Translations under genes and position numbers: made by a program
NCBI GenBank assembly: GCA_964455525.1
Contig: CAYVWR010000005.1
Coordinates: 1 to 64,000 of the forward strand
Origin: JAFDZV01 sp964455525
GTDB taxonomy: Bacteria; Bacteroidota; Ignavibacteria; OLB7
Direction of reading: 5' to 3'
Length of the DNA stretch: 64,000 nt
Shown: piece by piece, positions 1 through 7,327 of the stretch
How the letters are laid out: every line of letters starts with the position of its first letter
Numbering within the stretch: the stretch's first letter is position 1
Notes under the pieces: generated by a model
What the model was told of the DNA's origin: nothing
What the model saw: only the letters and a program-made list of their open reading frames with translations
The model's database searches: none

Positions 1-108
1 CTGAGCGTCCGGATCGACAGTTCCTCGTCGCTGATGATCGCTCGCAAGGGGTACTACATTAAACTCTACAACGTGGGACGCTTGGTAGATTCATTATGGA
101 CGAAATAA
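1..108 (+). CDS. 3' end of an unidentified reading frame cut by the window edge
   Basis: The frame is open from base 1 to a TAA at 106-108 and gives 35 residues ending RLVDSLWTK. No family is recognised. It lies upstream of the first lipoprotein gene, where the cassette pattern further right would place an RHS toxin tail, so it may be the end of such a toxin; that is position-based inference only. After the TAA the same frame stays open to 294, so an in-frame stop inside a longer gene is also possible. Confidence 0.3.
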   Translation: MSVRIDSSSSLMIARKGYYIKLYNVGRLVDSLWTK

Positions 109-470
109 ACGCTAAGGAGTGGTCCTGAGACTAGGGTCGGGCCATTTCCATCTTCATTCCCCGTCACGCATATGACAGATAAGCTGGAAGCAGATGATCC
201 GGACGAGTCACCTGGAAATTTGACTGTAACAGGACGAGGATTGGATAATAATTATCCTAACGATGCAAAAGTACAGCCTGTTGCTTATGACTAAGATCCT
301 AGTCGTATAAGTTTCCTAACATCGTAGGCACTCAAAAAATCGTTTCAGCTTGATCCAGTTAGTCAGAATATCAGGTTTCTTTTACAAGAGCAATTGGGTG
401 CTAAATGACGAGTAGGTAGCCTTAGTGGACGCCCAGTAAAATAGGGCCATCAGTATACCATAACATCTGT
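109..470. other. Region without a certain gene
   Basis: The only open stretch of note is 172-294 on the plus strand: an ATG followed by 40 codons ending QPVAYD. It has no clear ribosome binding site and no recognised family. It is in the same frame as the partial reading frame at 1-108, so both may be remains of one gene. The rest is A+T-richer than the core and shows nothing else I can name. Confidence 0.35.
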
Positions 471-494
471 CCATCAGGAATATCTTCCTGGTGG
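471..494 (+). promoter_or_regulatory. Hairpin upstream of first lipoprotein gene
   Basis: CCATCAGGAA (471-480) pairs with TTCCTGGTGG (485-494) around a TATC loop; nine Watson-Crick pairs and one G-U. It ends 27 bases before the lipoprotein start. The two other lipoprotein genes of the island also have a hairpin in this place. It may terminate the preceding transcript or attenuate the lipoprotein message; no long T-tract follows. Confidence 0.5.
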
Positions 495-521
495 GTAGAT
501 AATAACCACGAGAGGAATTTT

Positions 522-1121
522 ATGAAAGCCATCTGGAACGCTATCGCTATAGCTGGAATATTTTTTGGATGCAGTTCTTCTAGCAGAGACCGTGACAAAA
601 GGGGTCTCGATGTATACAAGGAGACAGAGAACGCAAAAAACAGCTTTCAAGACTATGCATGTAAATCATTGGCTGATTTCCCAGGCAGCTTGCCTGATAT
701 AAGCCGCAACGCCAAAATTATTACTGGTGGCGAGGATTCATGTGTAGTAAGCTTGATGGATTCTATTGCAGCTAGATACATTGCAAACGGAGAGGAACAA
801 TACATCGCTTGTTTAGGTGACATCTGTAACGCAAGTGACGGGTATGTAGCTGAGTATATGACAGACGTTATGACTGATATATTCGTCTCTCAGGCTGATT
901 CTGCTATGCATCATCTGAATAAGTTGAGGGATAAGTGTCTGGACAAAATGCTTATTTGGGGTTTAAGACGCGAGATCTATAATCCAAGCGGCAATGCGGT
1001 TGGGAAGGGAACTATTGACAGTATCATAGGCTATCTATTAAATTCTTCAAAGTATTCTGAAAGAGATAAAAGATACTTGAGAGAACTGAATAGGGAGTGG
1101 GAAAAGAAGGAGGATAACTGA
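522..1121 (+). CDS. Predicted lipoprotein immunity protein, orphan copy
   Basis: A 199-residue lipoprotein: a short signal peptide ends in the lipobox IFFGC, so the mature protein should be anchored facing the periplasm. AGAGGA lies just upstream of the ATG. It is a paralogue of the product of 2683-3309: both share a FPGSLP motif, an SC..(L/I)(D)SIA..YIA block, an ASDGYVAEY block and a C-terminal REWE/EEWE. No named family is recognised. The partner gene follows an RHS tail with a wall-active domain, which suggests periplasmic immunity to a toxin; this copy would then guard against a toxin now lost or left of the window. Start and lipoprotein nature are well supported, immunity is inference. 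Confidence 0.7.
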   Translation: MKAIWNAIAIAGIFFGCSSSSRDRDKRGLDVYKETENAKNSFQDYACKSLADFPGSLPDISRNAKIITGGEDSCVVSLMDSIAARYIANGEEQYIACLGDICNASDGYVAEYMTDVMTDIFVSQADSAMHHLNKLRDKCLDKMLIWGLRREIYNPSGNAVGKGTIDSIIGYLLNSSKYSERDKRYLRELNREWEKKEDN

Positions 1122-1169
1122 TCACAGTAGGGTAGGATTGCATCATATGACCAACCGGACTCAAGTAGA

Positions 1170-2600
1170 TTGGGATATCCTTTTGATAGTCTGATTGAGC
1201 CGTATGCGTACTACTCTGGCAGCAACCGGCTACTCTCGCGGCAGCGGAAGGATCTGCTGGGCAACGACACGACGCATCTATACAGCTACAACGCCAACGG
1301 CGCTCAGACACGGCAGGTGAGAAGCTACGACACCCCCTGGGAGAGCCGCATACTTCATCGAGAGGAGTACGGGTACAGCTTCCGGGGGCTGATGAACCGG
1401 GCAAGCGTTCAAACGGCGGTCGATGGGGTGATGCAGCCGTTGCAGCAGTGGCGCTACCGCTACAACGCGATGGGCGAACGAGAGCAGAAGCGGCTGTATG
1501 GGAGCGCTGGGGGTGTGGTTCCAGCACCTGACAGCGCCAGGTATCCGTGGGTCTATTACCTTCTTGGAGGGAACAAGCAGCAGCTAGCAGTGTATCATGG
1601 CCAGCACCTGGACTCGTTGCAGAGGGAGTGTGGCGATGGGGGTGTGAACCGTGTGTATCTGTACGCACACGAGTATCTAAGCTATGGAGTGAATGATGTA
1701 GCGATGGTGCTCACACGTGCGAGCGGGAAGCAGGAGTACAAGGTGGTGGATCACCTGGGTTCGACGCGTGTGGTGTTGGACGACAATGGGGAGGAGATCG
1801 GCAGCTACGACCGGGAGCCATTTGGCGGAGCGATCGCGGTGAGGGGTGTAAAGAGCCGGAAGGGGTTCATTGATAAGGAAGTAGATCGCGAAACGAACAC
1901 TGCAAACCATGGCGTGCGCCAATACGATGCTGAGGCCGGTGGAAGGTTCCGTAGTCCAGATGCCGCGTGGGAGAGCTTTCGGGGTTGGTCAACGTATCAG
2001 TACAGCCGGAACAATCCGGTGAACCGCCTCGACGCCAACGGGTTGTGGGATATCACGGTTTTTGCTGATGATGATAGAACAAAAAACAATGGTCTGGGAA
2101 CGGCTGTTGTGACGGATAGAAAAGGTAATGTGGTGTTTACCTTTCAAATAAAGGTACTGGGACAGCATAGAGACCGAATGAAGACTGATGGGGATACACC
2201 AGCGGGGGCATACAAAATCCGTGAGGGCGAGACTTGGAGAAGTCGGGGTGACAAAAGGTTCTTCGGAGTCAATCCTCGGTTGTTACTTGATCCAGTTGCA
2301 GGCGAGGCCAAAGAGAGTAATCGTACTGACATTCAACTGCATGCAGGGCGGCTTATGGAAAAGGACCCCGCAACTGGAGAGTGGGAGGCAAATGGCAAAC
2401 GGCTTCAGGATGTTAATGGAACGAGGGGCTGTATTCGCACTTACGATGAGAATCTCAAGAAGCTAAAAGATGTGACAGATCAACTACAAGAGAATGATCC
2501 GGAAGAATTGCCGGGCTTCTTATATGTAACTGGTGGGGATCTGAAAGAGATGTATCCTTACGTGCCGGAAACGCTGTCGCCCGCAACTCCTATACCTTAG
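1170..2600 (+). CDS. RHS/YD-repeat protein tail with L,D-transpeptidase-like toxin domain
   Basis: Residues 1-293 (counted from TTG 1170) are the end of an RHS core: YD-type repeats, the DHLGSTR block, then RQYDAEAGGRF and NNPVNRLDANGL, the conserved junction after which variable toxin domains begin. Residues 294 to about 455 form a separate domain with DGDTPAGAYKI, His391 in LHAGR and Cys421 in GTRGCIR, matching the H...(S/T)xGCxR active-site layout of YkuD-type L,D-transpeptidases. Such enzymes act on peptidoglycan. There is no signal peptide and no long N-terminal shell or delivery region, and the frame enters from sequence open upstream to a stop near 1133, so this is an N-terminally truncated, displaced tip rather than a whole effector. 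The start codon is uncertain. The lipoprotein gene 83 bases downstream is the likely immunity partner. Toxin role is inference. Confidence 0.75.
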   Translation: MGYPFDSLIEPYAYYSGSNRLLSRQRKDLLGNDTTHLYSYNANGAQTRQVRSYDTPWESRILHREEYGYSFRGLMNRASVQTAVDGVMQPLQQWRYRYNAMGEREQKRLYGSAGGVVPAPDSARYPWVYYLLGGNKQQLAVYHGQHLDSLQRECGDGGVNRVYLYAHEYLSYGVNDVAMVLTRASGKQEYKVVDHLGSTRVVLDDNGEEIGSYDREPFGGAIAVRGVKSRKGFIDKEVDRETNTANHGVRQYDAEAGGRFRSPDAAWESFRGWSTYQYSRNNPVNRLDANGLWDITVFADDDRTKNNGLGTAVVTDRKGNVVFTFQIKVLGQHRDRMKTDGDTPAGAYKIREGETWRSRGDKRFFGVNPRLLLDPVAGEAKESNRTDIQLHAGRLMEKDPATGEWEANGKRLQDVNGTRGCIRTYDENLKKLKDVTDQLQENDPEELPGFLYVTGGDLKEMYPYVPETLSPATPIP

Positions 2601-2619
2601 CTTTTTGCTAGCCCTACTA

Positions 2620-2654
2620 ATTGGCCATTATGTTATGCTGGCATAATGGCCAAT
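2620..2654 (+). promoter_or_regulatory. Hairpin between RHS toxin tail and lipoprotein gene
   Basis: A perfect 13-bp inverted repeat, ATTGGCCATTATG (2620-2632) with its complement at 2642-2654, has a 9-base loop. It begins 20 bases after the toxin stop and ends 28 bases before the lipoprotein ATG. The outer part, ATTGGCC, recurs in the hairpin at 5640-5677. Only a weak T-rich stretch follows, so it could be a terminator, an attenuator or an mRNA processing site. Confidence 0.6.
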
Positions 2655-2682
2655 ATCTACTAAAATCAAAAGAGAATACATA

Positions 2683-3309
2683 ATGAACATTCCACACGCT
2701 TGTTGGTGCGCGATCGCTCTTGCCATAACATTTTTAGGCTGTGCAAAGTCAGAGGTAATAGATGGGAAACTAGGAGATTCTGTGATGCATGTATCTGTAC
2801 ATGGCCGCGGTATTGATACTCCTAGAGCAACTCCATGCCGGTATCTGGAGGCATTCCCTGGGTCGCTGCCAGAGTTGCAAACGCACATACATGTTGTTTT
2901 GGACGAACGGGACTCGGACGAGGGTGATTCCTGTTTGTTCGCTCTAATCGACTCGATTGCTTATAAATACATAGCAGATACCAGCATGGTAGCTATTACC
3001 TTGATTGATAGTCTTTGTGAGGCCAGTGATGGGTATGTGGCAGAGTATGTATCTGAAGCTGTGGCATCAATTCTGCTTGCCCGCCCTGCTCAGGTCTTTC
3101 GCTATTTATATCATCACCGTGATTATCACAGCGAAAGTGGGCTGAAGGCTGATATGATTTACGTGATGCGTGGGATGATACGCTATTCGGATACAATGCG
3201 CTCAAAAAAGCGGATCGATGATGTAGTATCCATGGCAAGTAGGTCTCTTACGTCCGAAGAACTAGGTTACCTCCATTCAATCCAAGAGGAATGGGAAAGG
3301 GCGGACTAA
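2683..3309 (+). CDS. Predicted lipoprotein immunity protein for the RHS tail
   Basis: A 208-residue lipoprotein with signal peptide and lipobox TFLGC. It is the paralogue of 522-1121; shared blocks are FPGSLP, DSCLFALIDSIAYKYIAD, ASDGYVAEYV and the C-terminal IQEEWE. It lies directly behind the RHS tail on the same strand, the usual place of the immunity gene in RHS toxin loci. The toxin domain looks peptidoglycan-directed, and a membrane-anchored periplasmic protein would be in the right compartment to block it. No known immunity family is recognised. Alternatives are an envelope lipoprotein carried along by chance or a toxin accessory protein. The 37 bases after its stop lead straight into an antirestriction pseudogene. 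Confidence 0.75.
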   Translation: MNIPHACWCAIALAITFLGCAKSEVIDGKLGDSVMHVSVHGRGIDTPRATPCRYLEAFPGSLPELQTHIHVVLDERDSDEGDSCLFALIDSIAYKYIADTSMVAITLIDSLCEASDGYVAEYVSEAVASILLARPAQVFRYLYHHRDYHSESGLKADMIYVMRGMIRYSDTMRSKKRIDDVVSMASRSLTSEELGYLHSIQEEWERAD

Positions 3310-3346
3310 GAGTCTATCCCAAAACTGTAGACCGGAAGTCCATCAG

Positions 3347-3608
3347 GTGAACCCTGAGCGTTTCTTCCGCCAGACCAAAGCAGAGACCGTCACGGGCGTG
3401 AAGGCGGCCTACGCCTTGATCCATGACCGCATCGGGATGCCCCCGTTCGCCTGTTTTGACGATGCGCCGGGCTTGGTATGCCGCGCTGTCCCATGAACTG
3501 GCCCACTGGACAGGCCATCCCAGCCGGTTGAGCCGTGAATTCAACCGCAAGAGATGGGGAGGCGAAGGCTATGCGAAGGAAGAGATCGTCCCTGACAGGG
3601 GGCCGTAA
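3347..3608 (+). pseudogene. ardC: ArdC-type antirestriction zincin, frameshifted fragment
   Basis: From GTG 3347 one frame reads NPERFFRQTK, then DRIGMPPFACFDDA, matching the middle of ArdC-like antirestriction proteins (DUF1738 plus zincin peptidase). The match then jumps to the frame that starts at 3423, which reads WYAALSHELAHWTGH, the HExxH zinc site, and PSRLSREF. A frameshift therefore lies near 3465-3475. The end, EEIVPDRGP, departs from the family where EELVAELGA is usual, and the N-terminal DNA-binding part is absent. ArdC proteins protect incoming plasmids and conjugative elements from restriction, so this is debris of a mobile element. No product is expected. Confidence 0.75.
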
Positions 3609-3618
3609 AGCTCATAAT

Positions 3619-3647
3619 GCGCTGTTCAGGAACAACCTGAACGGCGC
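3619..3647. terminator. Hairpin downstream of the ardC fragment
   Basis: GCGCTGTTCAGG (3619-3630) pairs with CCTGAACGGCGC (3636-3647) around AACAA, with one G-U pair. It follows the pseudogene stop by about ten bases and may be the terminator of the former antirestriction gene. There is no long T-tract. Confidence 0.45.
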
Positions 3648-3695
3648 GTGTTGCTTAAGGAATCATACGTGAGAACCAGCTCATCCATTCTTCCT

Positions 3696-3730
3696 ACCAA
3701 GGGAATGAAGGAGTGCTTCATTCCCTTGGT
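3696..3730. terminator. Perfect 15-bp hairpin before the hipA region
   Basis: ACCAAGGGAATGAAG (3696-3710) pairs perfectly with 3716-3730 around a GAGTG loop. It separates the ardC fragment from hipA. An A+T-rich stretch with TTATATTTAA follows on the plus strand, so it may terminate in that direction; an element boundary is another option. Confidence 0.5.
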
Positions 3731-3826
3731 CAATTATATTTAACTAAGTGAATGAAATACCTATATGAGTAAAAGATATTTAACTATACTAGGATATTGT
3801 GAAGCGCCGGTAAAAGGAATTGTACT

Positions 3827-4979
3827 ATGGCAAACCTTCTCTGGGGTAAAGTCTACTATAAGGATCACTTCGCTGGCTTTCTGCGGGAAGAGCCAGGCGA
3901 GCGAACCTCGTTCATCTATGATCCCAGCTATCTTGATGCGGGACATCCGGCTATTGCTTATACATTGCCGTTGCGGCCCGAACCGCACATTGGCCAAGCG
4001 GGTCTTCACCCCTTCTTTGACAACCTCGTGGCCGAAGGCTGGCTCGAAGGCGCCCAAACGCGTCTGCTGAACAAGCGGGCAGCCAGACGCTTTGAACTGC
4101 TTCTTGCGTTCGGTCAGGATTGCGCCGGGGCCGTATCGGTGATCGACCCCGAACCCTCCGCGATCAGCCAGGCCCTCATGGATATGGACGACCCGAAACA
4201 GGTGGCTATCCTCAGGGGCCGCGCCTCCCTCTCCGGCATCCAGCCGAAGCTGGCGGCGGTGGAGCGTAACGGCAAACTGCGCCCGGCGTGCGTCGGTGAA
4301 CTCAGCACGCATATCGTCAAGTTCCGCAGCCTTCAAGGCTTTGCTGCCGGGTGATGACGTTGCGGAACTGGAAATCGGCATCCTCGAAGGCTTCACCGAG
4401 CCTGCGCTTCTGATTAAGCGCTTTGATCGCGGCCCTGAAGGCCAGCGCCTTCATGTCGAGGAATTCAACCAGCTTCTTGGCAAGCCCACGTCTGCCAAGT
4501 ATGATGGCGCTCATAAGGATATGGCCGATTTTATCCGGGAAACGCCGGGTTGCCTCCCCGCTGAAAATTACAAGCTCTACCTTCGCATCCTGGCCGGATT
4601 GCTGCTCGGCAATACCGATATGCATCTGAAGAACTTCGCCATGTTTCACACGGAATCGGGCTTGCGCCTCACCCCGACCTATGACATGGTTTCTGCTGCC
4701 ATCTATGATTACAAGACCATTGCGCTCGCCATTGGCGGTGCCAGCAACCTGATCCTCAGCCGCCTCAAGCCCGCAAATCTTGCCCGCCTTGGCGAGGAAT
4801 TCAAGCTCAATAACGCCGCCATGACCATGGCATTCAACAAGCTCGCCAAAAACCGTGAAGCCGCCAACGATGCGGTTTCGGAAGCGGATGTTGGCAGCGT
4901 CTCCATGAAAAACAGAATCATCGACCACATGGAAAAAAGATGGAACGGAACATTCGCCTTGATTGGGAAGAACTTGTAG
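3827..4979 (+). pseudogene. hipA: HipA-family serine/threonine kinase toxin, frameshifted
   Basis: The ATG at 3827 has AAGGA about eight bases upstream. The first frame (to 4354) carries the HipA N-terminal part and the start of the kinase fold: GKVYYKDHFAGFL, the glycine-rich SLSGIQPKLAAV and STHIVKF. It then stops. The rest continues in another frame to 4979, beginning near LLPGDDVAELEIG and holding LLIKRFDR, the catalytic LLLGNTDMHLKNFAM and PTYDMVS. The segment expected between STHIVKF and LLPGDD is shortened, so a small deletion plus frameshift near 4320-4335 is likely. HipA kinases phosphorylate glutamyl-tRNA synthetase or similar targets and cause growth arrest. Split this way it is probably inactive. 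Style resembles proteobacterial homologues, which hints at transfer. Confidence 0.8.
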
Positions 4980-5140
4980 AAGAAGCCATTCATCGCCGCA
5001 AACGGCAGAAGCTTACTCAAAAGGAGCTTGCTGTGCTGGCAGGCGTGAGCGGGCCTACGGTGAACAGCTTTGAGCAGGGGAAGACCAGTATAACGCTGGC
5101 GTCCGCGTTTAAGATTCTTCGCTGTCTTGGTTTGCTTTAG
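4940..5140 (+). CDS. HipB-like XRE-family DNA-binding protein
   Basis: A 66-residue protein with an XRE helix-turn-helix: LTQKELAVLAGVSGPTVNSFEQGK followed by ITLASAFKILRCLGL. Its start lies inside the 3' end of hipA in another frame, a 40-base overlap that indicates translational coupling. HipB antitoxins bind HipA and repress the operon. In the classical locus hipB comes first; here it follows hipA. With the kinase frameshifted this may be an orphan antitoxin or autorepressor. It ends right after the last helix and lacks the longer tail of some HipB proteins. Confidence 0.7.
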   Translation: MERNIRLDWEELVEEAIHRRKRQKLTQKELAVLAGVSGPTVNSFEQGKTSITLASAFKILRCLGLL

Positions 5141-5399
5141 TCTAAGGTATTTCAACGCGGCGCCCCATGTGCAGCGGGCAGTGGGGTTTGTCCATCAATG
5201 TGCAGGAAGGGGCTTCCAGCGCACCCGCAAGGGTGGCTCCTTCCGGCACAACTGACAGGACGCCGTAGAGCCTTCAGGACTGCGTCATGGGATGTTGTCC
5301 AACGTCGCTCTCCTCTGGCAGATGGCTCAATTGCGGGCAAAAAAACTATCCGAAGAGAATTTCCAATGTTCCCACACGTGCAATCCTGGGTGCCAGCGG

Positions 5400-5516
5400 C
5401 ATCGAGATCGGCATCTGCGATAACGAGCCGTGTGGAACACCGATCGCGGTGACAAACGTATCAGTACAGCCGGAACAATCCGGTGAATCGTTTGCATGCA
5501 GACGGGTTGTGAAATG
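5400..5516 (+). pseudogene. RHS core remnant with internal deletion
   Basis: Two pieces of this stretch match the RHS gene at 1170-2600 at the nucleotide level. IEIGICDNEPCGTPIAV (about 5401-5450) corresponds to EEIGSYDREPFGGAIAV at about 1795-1843. It is joined directly to the TYQYSRNNPVNRLHADGL junction (about 5456-5511), which matches 1997-2046. The roughly 150 bases between them in the intact gene are missing, the two parts are in different frames, and TGA follows the junction. No toxin domain remains. It marks a third, decayed copy of the RHS-tail cassette. Confidence 0.75.
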
Positions 5517-5639
5517 TTTATATATATAGCGAAGGATACCCGGGTTTGCTATTCGTGATCCCAAATAGGGGTGAGCGTAATGGTAGTTGTAAGCCATGGC
5601 ACACCATAGAAGAACCTCAGCCTGAGTCCTGGCGTGTCC

Positions 5640-5677
5640 ATTGGCCCTTTTGTATGTATCGAGTGTAAAGGGCCAAT
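5640..5677 (+). promoter_or_regulatory. Hairpin upstream of third lipoprotein copy
   Basis: ATTGGCCCTTT (5640-5650) pairs perfectly with AAAGGGCCAAT (5667-5677) around a 16-base loop. It lies 26 bases before the ATG of the decayed lipoprotein gene and shares its ATTGGCC base with the hairpin at 2620-2654. A run of A and T follows. Confidence 0.55.
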
Positions 5678-5703
5678 AGAGCACATATAAAAAATATAAA
5701 GGA

Positions 5704-6033
5704 ATGAAAGTGTATCCGTAGTGCTTGTTCGCATTAGTTGCCGGATTCATGTTCGCTGTTGGCTGTTCACAGCAAGAAGGAGCTACAGAGCATACAGAGT
5801 ACGCTAATCCTGATGCGACAAAAGCAAGAGTACAGGGTCAGAGTATTACTGCTATAGTGAAACCAATGGATCCATATGCACCCGGCAGGGATGCACACTC
5901 CATGCATCATCGGTTTCTTCGGCACGCTGCTGGCAGCCTTTGGGGAAACTTCCCCTCATGGGAGCAGCGGGGCCATCTTGCACCAACCGGAAGCGTTTGC
6001 AACCTGAAGGGACGCCAGGAAGCCGTCGCCTAA
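5704..6033 (+). pseudogene. Decayed lipoprotein gene, third cassette copy
   Basis: AAAGGA directly precedes ATG 5704. The frame reads MKVYP, then TAG at 5719-5721, then CLFALVAGFMFAVGC with a lipobox, so the signal peptide is interrupted by a stop. The spacing and pattern match the signal peptide of 2683-3309 (MNIPHACWCAIALAITFLGC). The frame then runs to 6033, but beyond about residue 55 it no longer resembles a secreted protein and shares no block with the two intact paralogues, so the gene is probably truncated too. It follows an RHS remnant and a hairpin just as the intact copy does. A restart at TTG 5725 would give a shortened signal peptide. Confidence 0.55.
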
Positions 6034-6702
6034 CGAGCAGTATTGTGATGGATTGTTGCTGTGGATCGTTCTAGTAGTATATGGAAGCGCCCCCACTTCT
6101 GATCTGGTAACCATGTTCTATGAGGACACGATGAACACGGCTGGGACGATCGTCCTGTCTGGGTGTGGCTGTTGGGGCATGGCAATTCCTGTGCGGGAAT
6201 GTCCTTTTCAGCCTGGATAGAGAAGTAGAAACCTGTTATAATGCAGTGCTGTATATTCTTCCTATATATCCGTGTACGTAGTTCCTATGTAGGGGGAATC
6301 GGGATGAGCGATCTTATATTCGATTATCGGCAATAGGAATAACGGCATACGTCGAGACGGAATCTATGCCAGCCATGTTTCTGGTTGCCCGTGGCGATTC
6401 TTGCCGATTATCACCCAGCAAAAACGCGTTGTTATGAACCAGTTTGGGAGCTTCTGCATCCTCTGGCCGTGTTCCTGGCGGATATCCCGGATTGATTTTC
6501 CTGTTCATTCTCCACCCGGATCATCCGCTGCCAAGCTTGATGTGCGGCTACGATCACTATACCCATATTCTATGAAGCGATACCAGAGTGCTACGGCCTA
6601 CCTATAAGTGCCAGGAGGTGTACACGTACACCCTTGGCTCCAAACATTTTTCCGGTCTATAGGCGAAGGTGGCCGGAAGCCGTTCACCACTATTGCTGCC
6701 GT
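6034..6702. other. Region without a supported gene
   Basis: This is the junction between the accessory island and core-like sequence. Open frames on both strands are short and mostly unlike proteins. The one exception is on the minus strand at 6314-6508, which reads FLLGDNRQES and recalls the GDNRxxS box of signal peptidase I. It lacks the catalytic N-terminal half and has a stop just upstream, so it is at best a fragment. No repeat, RNA gene or clear promoter was found. Confidence 0.35.
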
Positions 6703-7203
6703 ATGAAAAACTCGCCAATTATATCGGATCAGATAGGCGATCTGATCCCTGTTGTGGTTCGTGTGGTACGCCGACGATTTTTTGGAGTGCATGATGATAT
6801 CATTCACGATGCTGTAAGCGCCGCCGTTGAGAAATGTCTCAGGCACCTGTCGGTTGAAGTCGGCAGGAATGGCGCAGAGGTGTTTGAGTGGTTGAGAACC
6901 ACCGCCATTCGTGAAGTGCTGCACGAGATTCGCAGGACAGGACGGCATGCCGGGGGGCATGCCGTGCTTGACCATCTGGCTGCTGGCAATCAATCGGACA
7001 GGCAGGTGAGCCGGCGCATTTTATGGGAATGGCTTGTATCCACGCTGGGGATAAAGGCTGCTGAGACGGTATGGCTGCATGAGATAGAGCATTGTCCGCC
7101 CCGTGATATTGCCCGTATCCAGAATATCACGGTTTCTTCCGTAAAAGCGCGCATCACCAGGTCGCGCCGGATTCTCCGGGGCCATCGGCGCTGGATATGC
7201 TGA
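6703..7203 (+). CDS. ECF-like RNA polymerase sigma factor
   Basis: A protein of 166 residues from ATG 6703; an upstream TTG at 6634 in the same frame is possible but gives an unlikely N-terminus. The first part, with DDIIHDAVSAAVEKCL and VFEWLRTTAIREVLHEIRR, resembles sigma region 2. The last part, WLHEIEHCPPRDIARIQNITVSSVKARITRSRRIL, matches the region 4 helix-turn-helix. The linker is short, as in ECF sigma factors. No anti-sigma gene is adjacent; a small lipoprotein follows 124 bases downstream. The match is moderate, and a sigma-like regulator without polymerase function cannot be excluded. Confidence 0.6.
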   Translation: MKNSPIISDQIGDLIPVVVRVVRRRFFGVHDDIIHDAVSAAVEKCLRHLSVEVGRNGAEVFEWLRTTAIREVLHEIRRTGRHAGGHAVLDHLAAGNQSDRQVSRRILWEWLVSTLGIKAAETVWLHEIEHCPPRDIARIQNITVSSVKARITRSRRILRGHRRWIC

Positions 7204-7327
7204 GCTGTGCAAGGGAAATGATGTCGACGAATCATGGTGCCCATGGCTATATCCATAAGAAGCTGGCTTTGACTCCACACATGCATGTGATCCTATGATT
7301 TCAACGCACTGACAAGAGGTGAACACA

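Noticed and set aside
6314..6508. Minus-strand frame with FLLGDNRQES, similar to the signal peptidase I box
   Set aside because: Only one short motif matches, the catalytic Ser/Lys region is absent and a stop lies five codons upstream of the ATG. Too little to call a gene or pseudogene.
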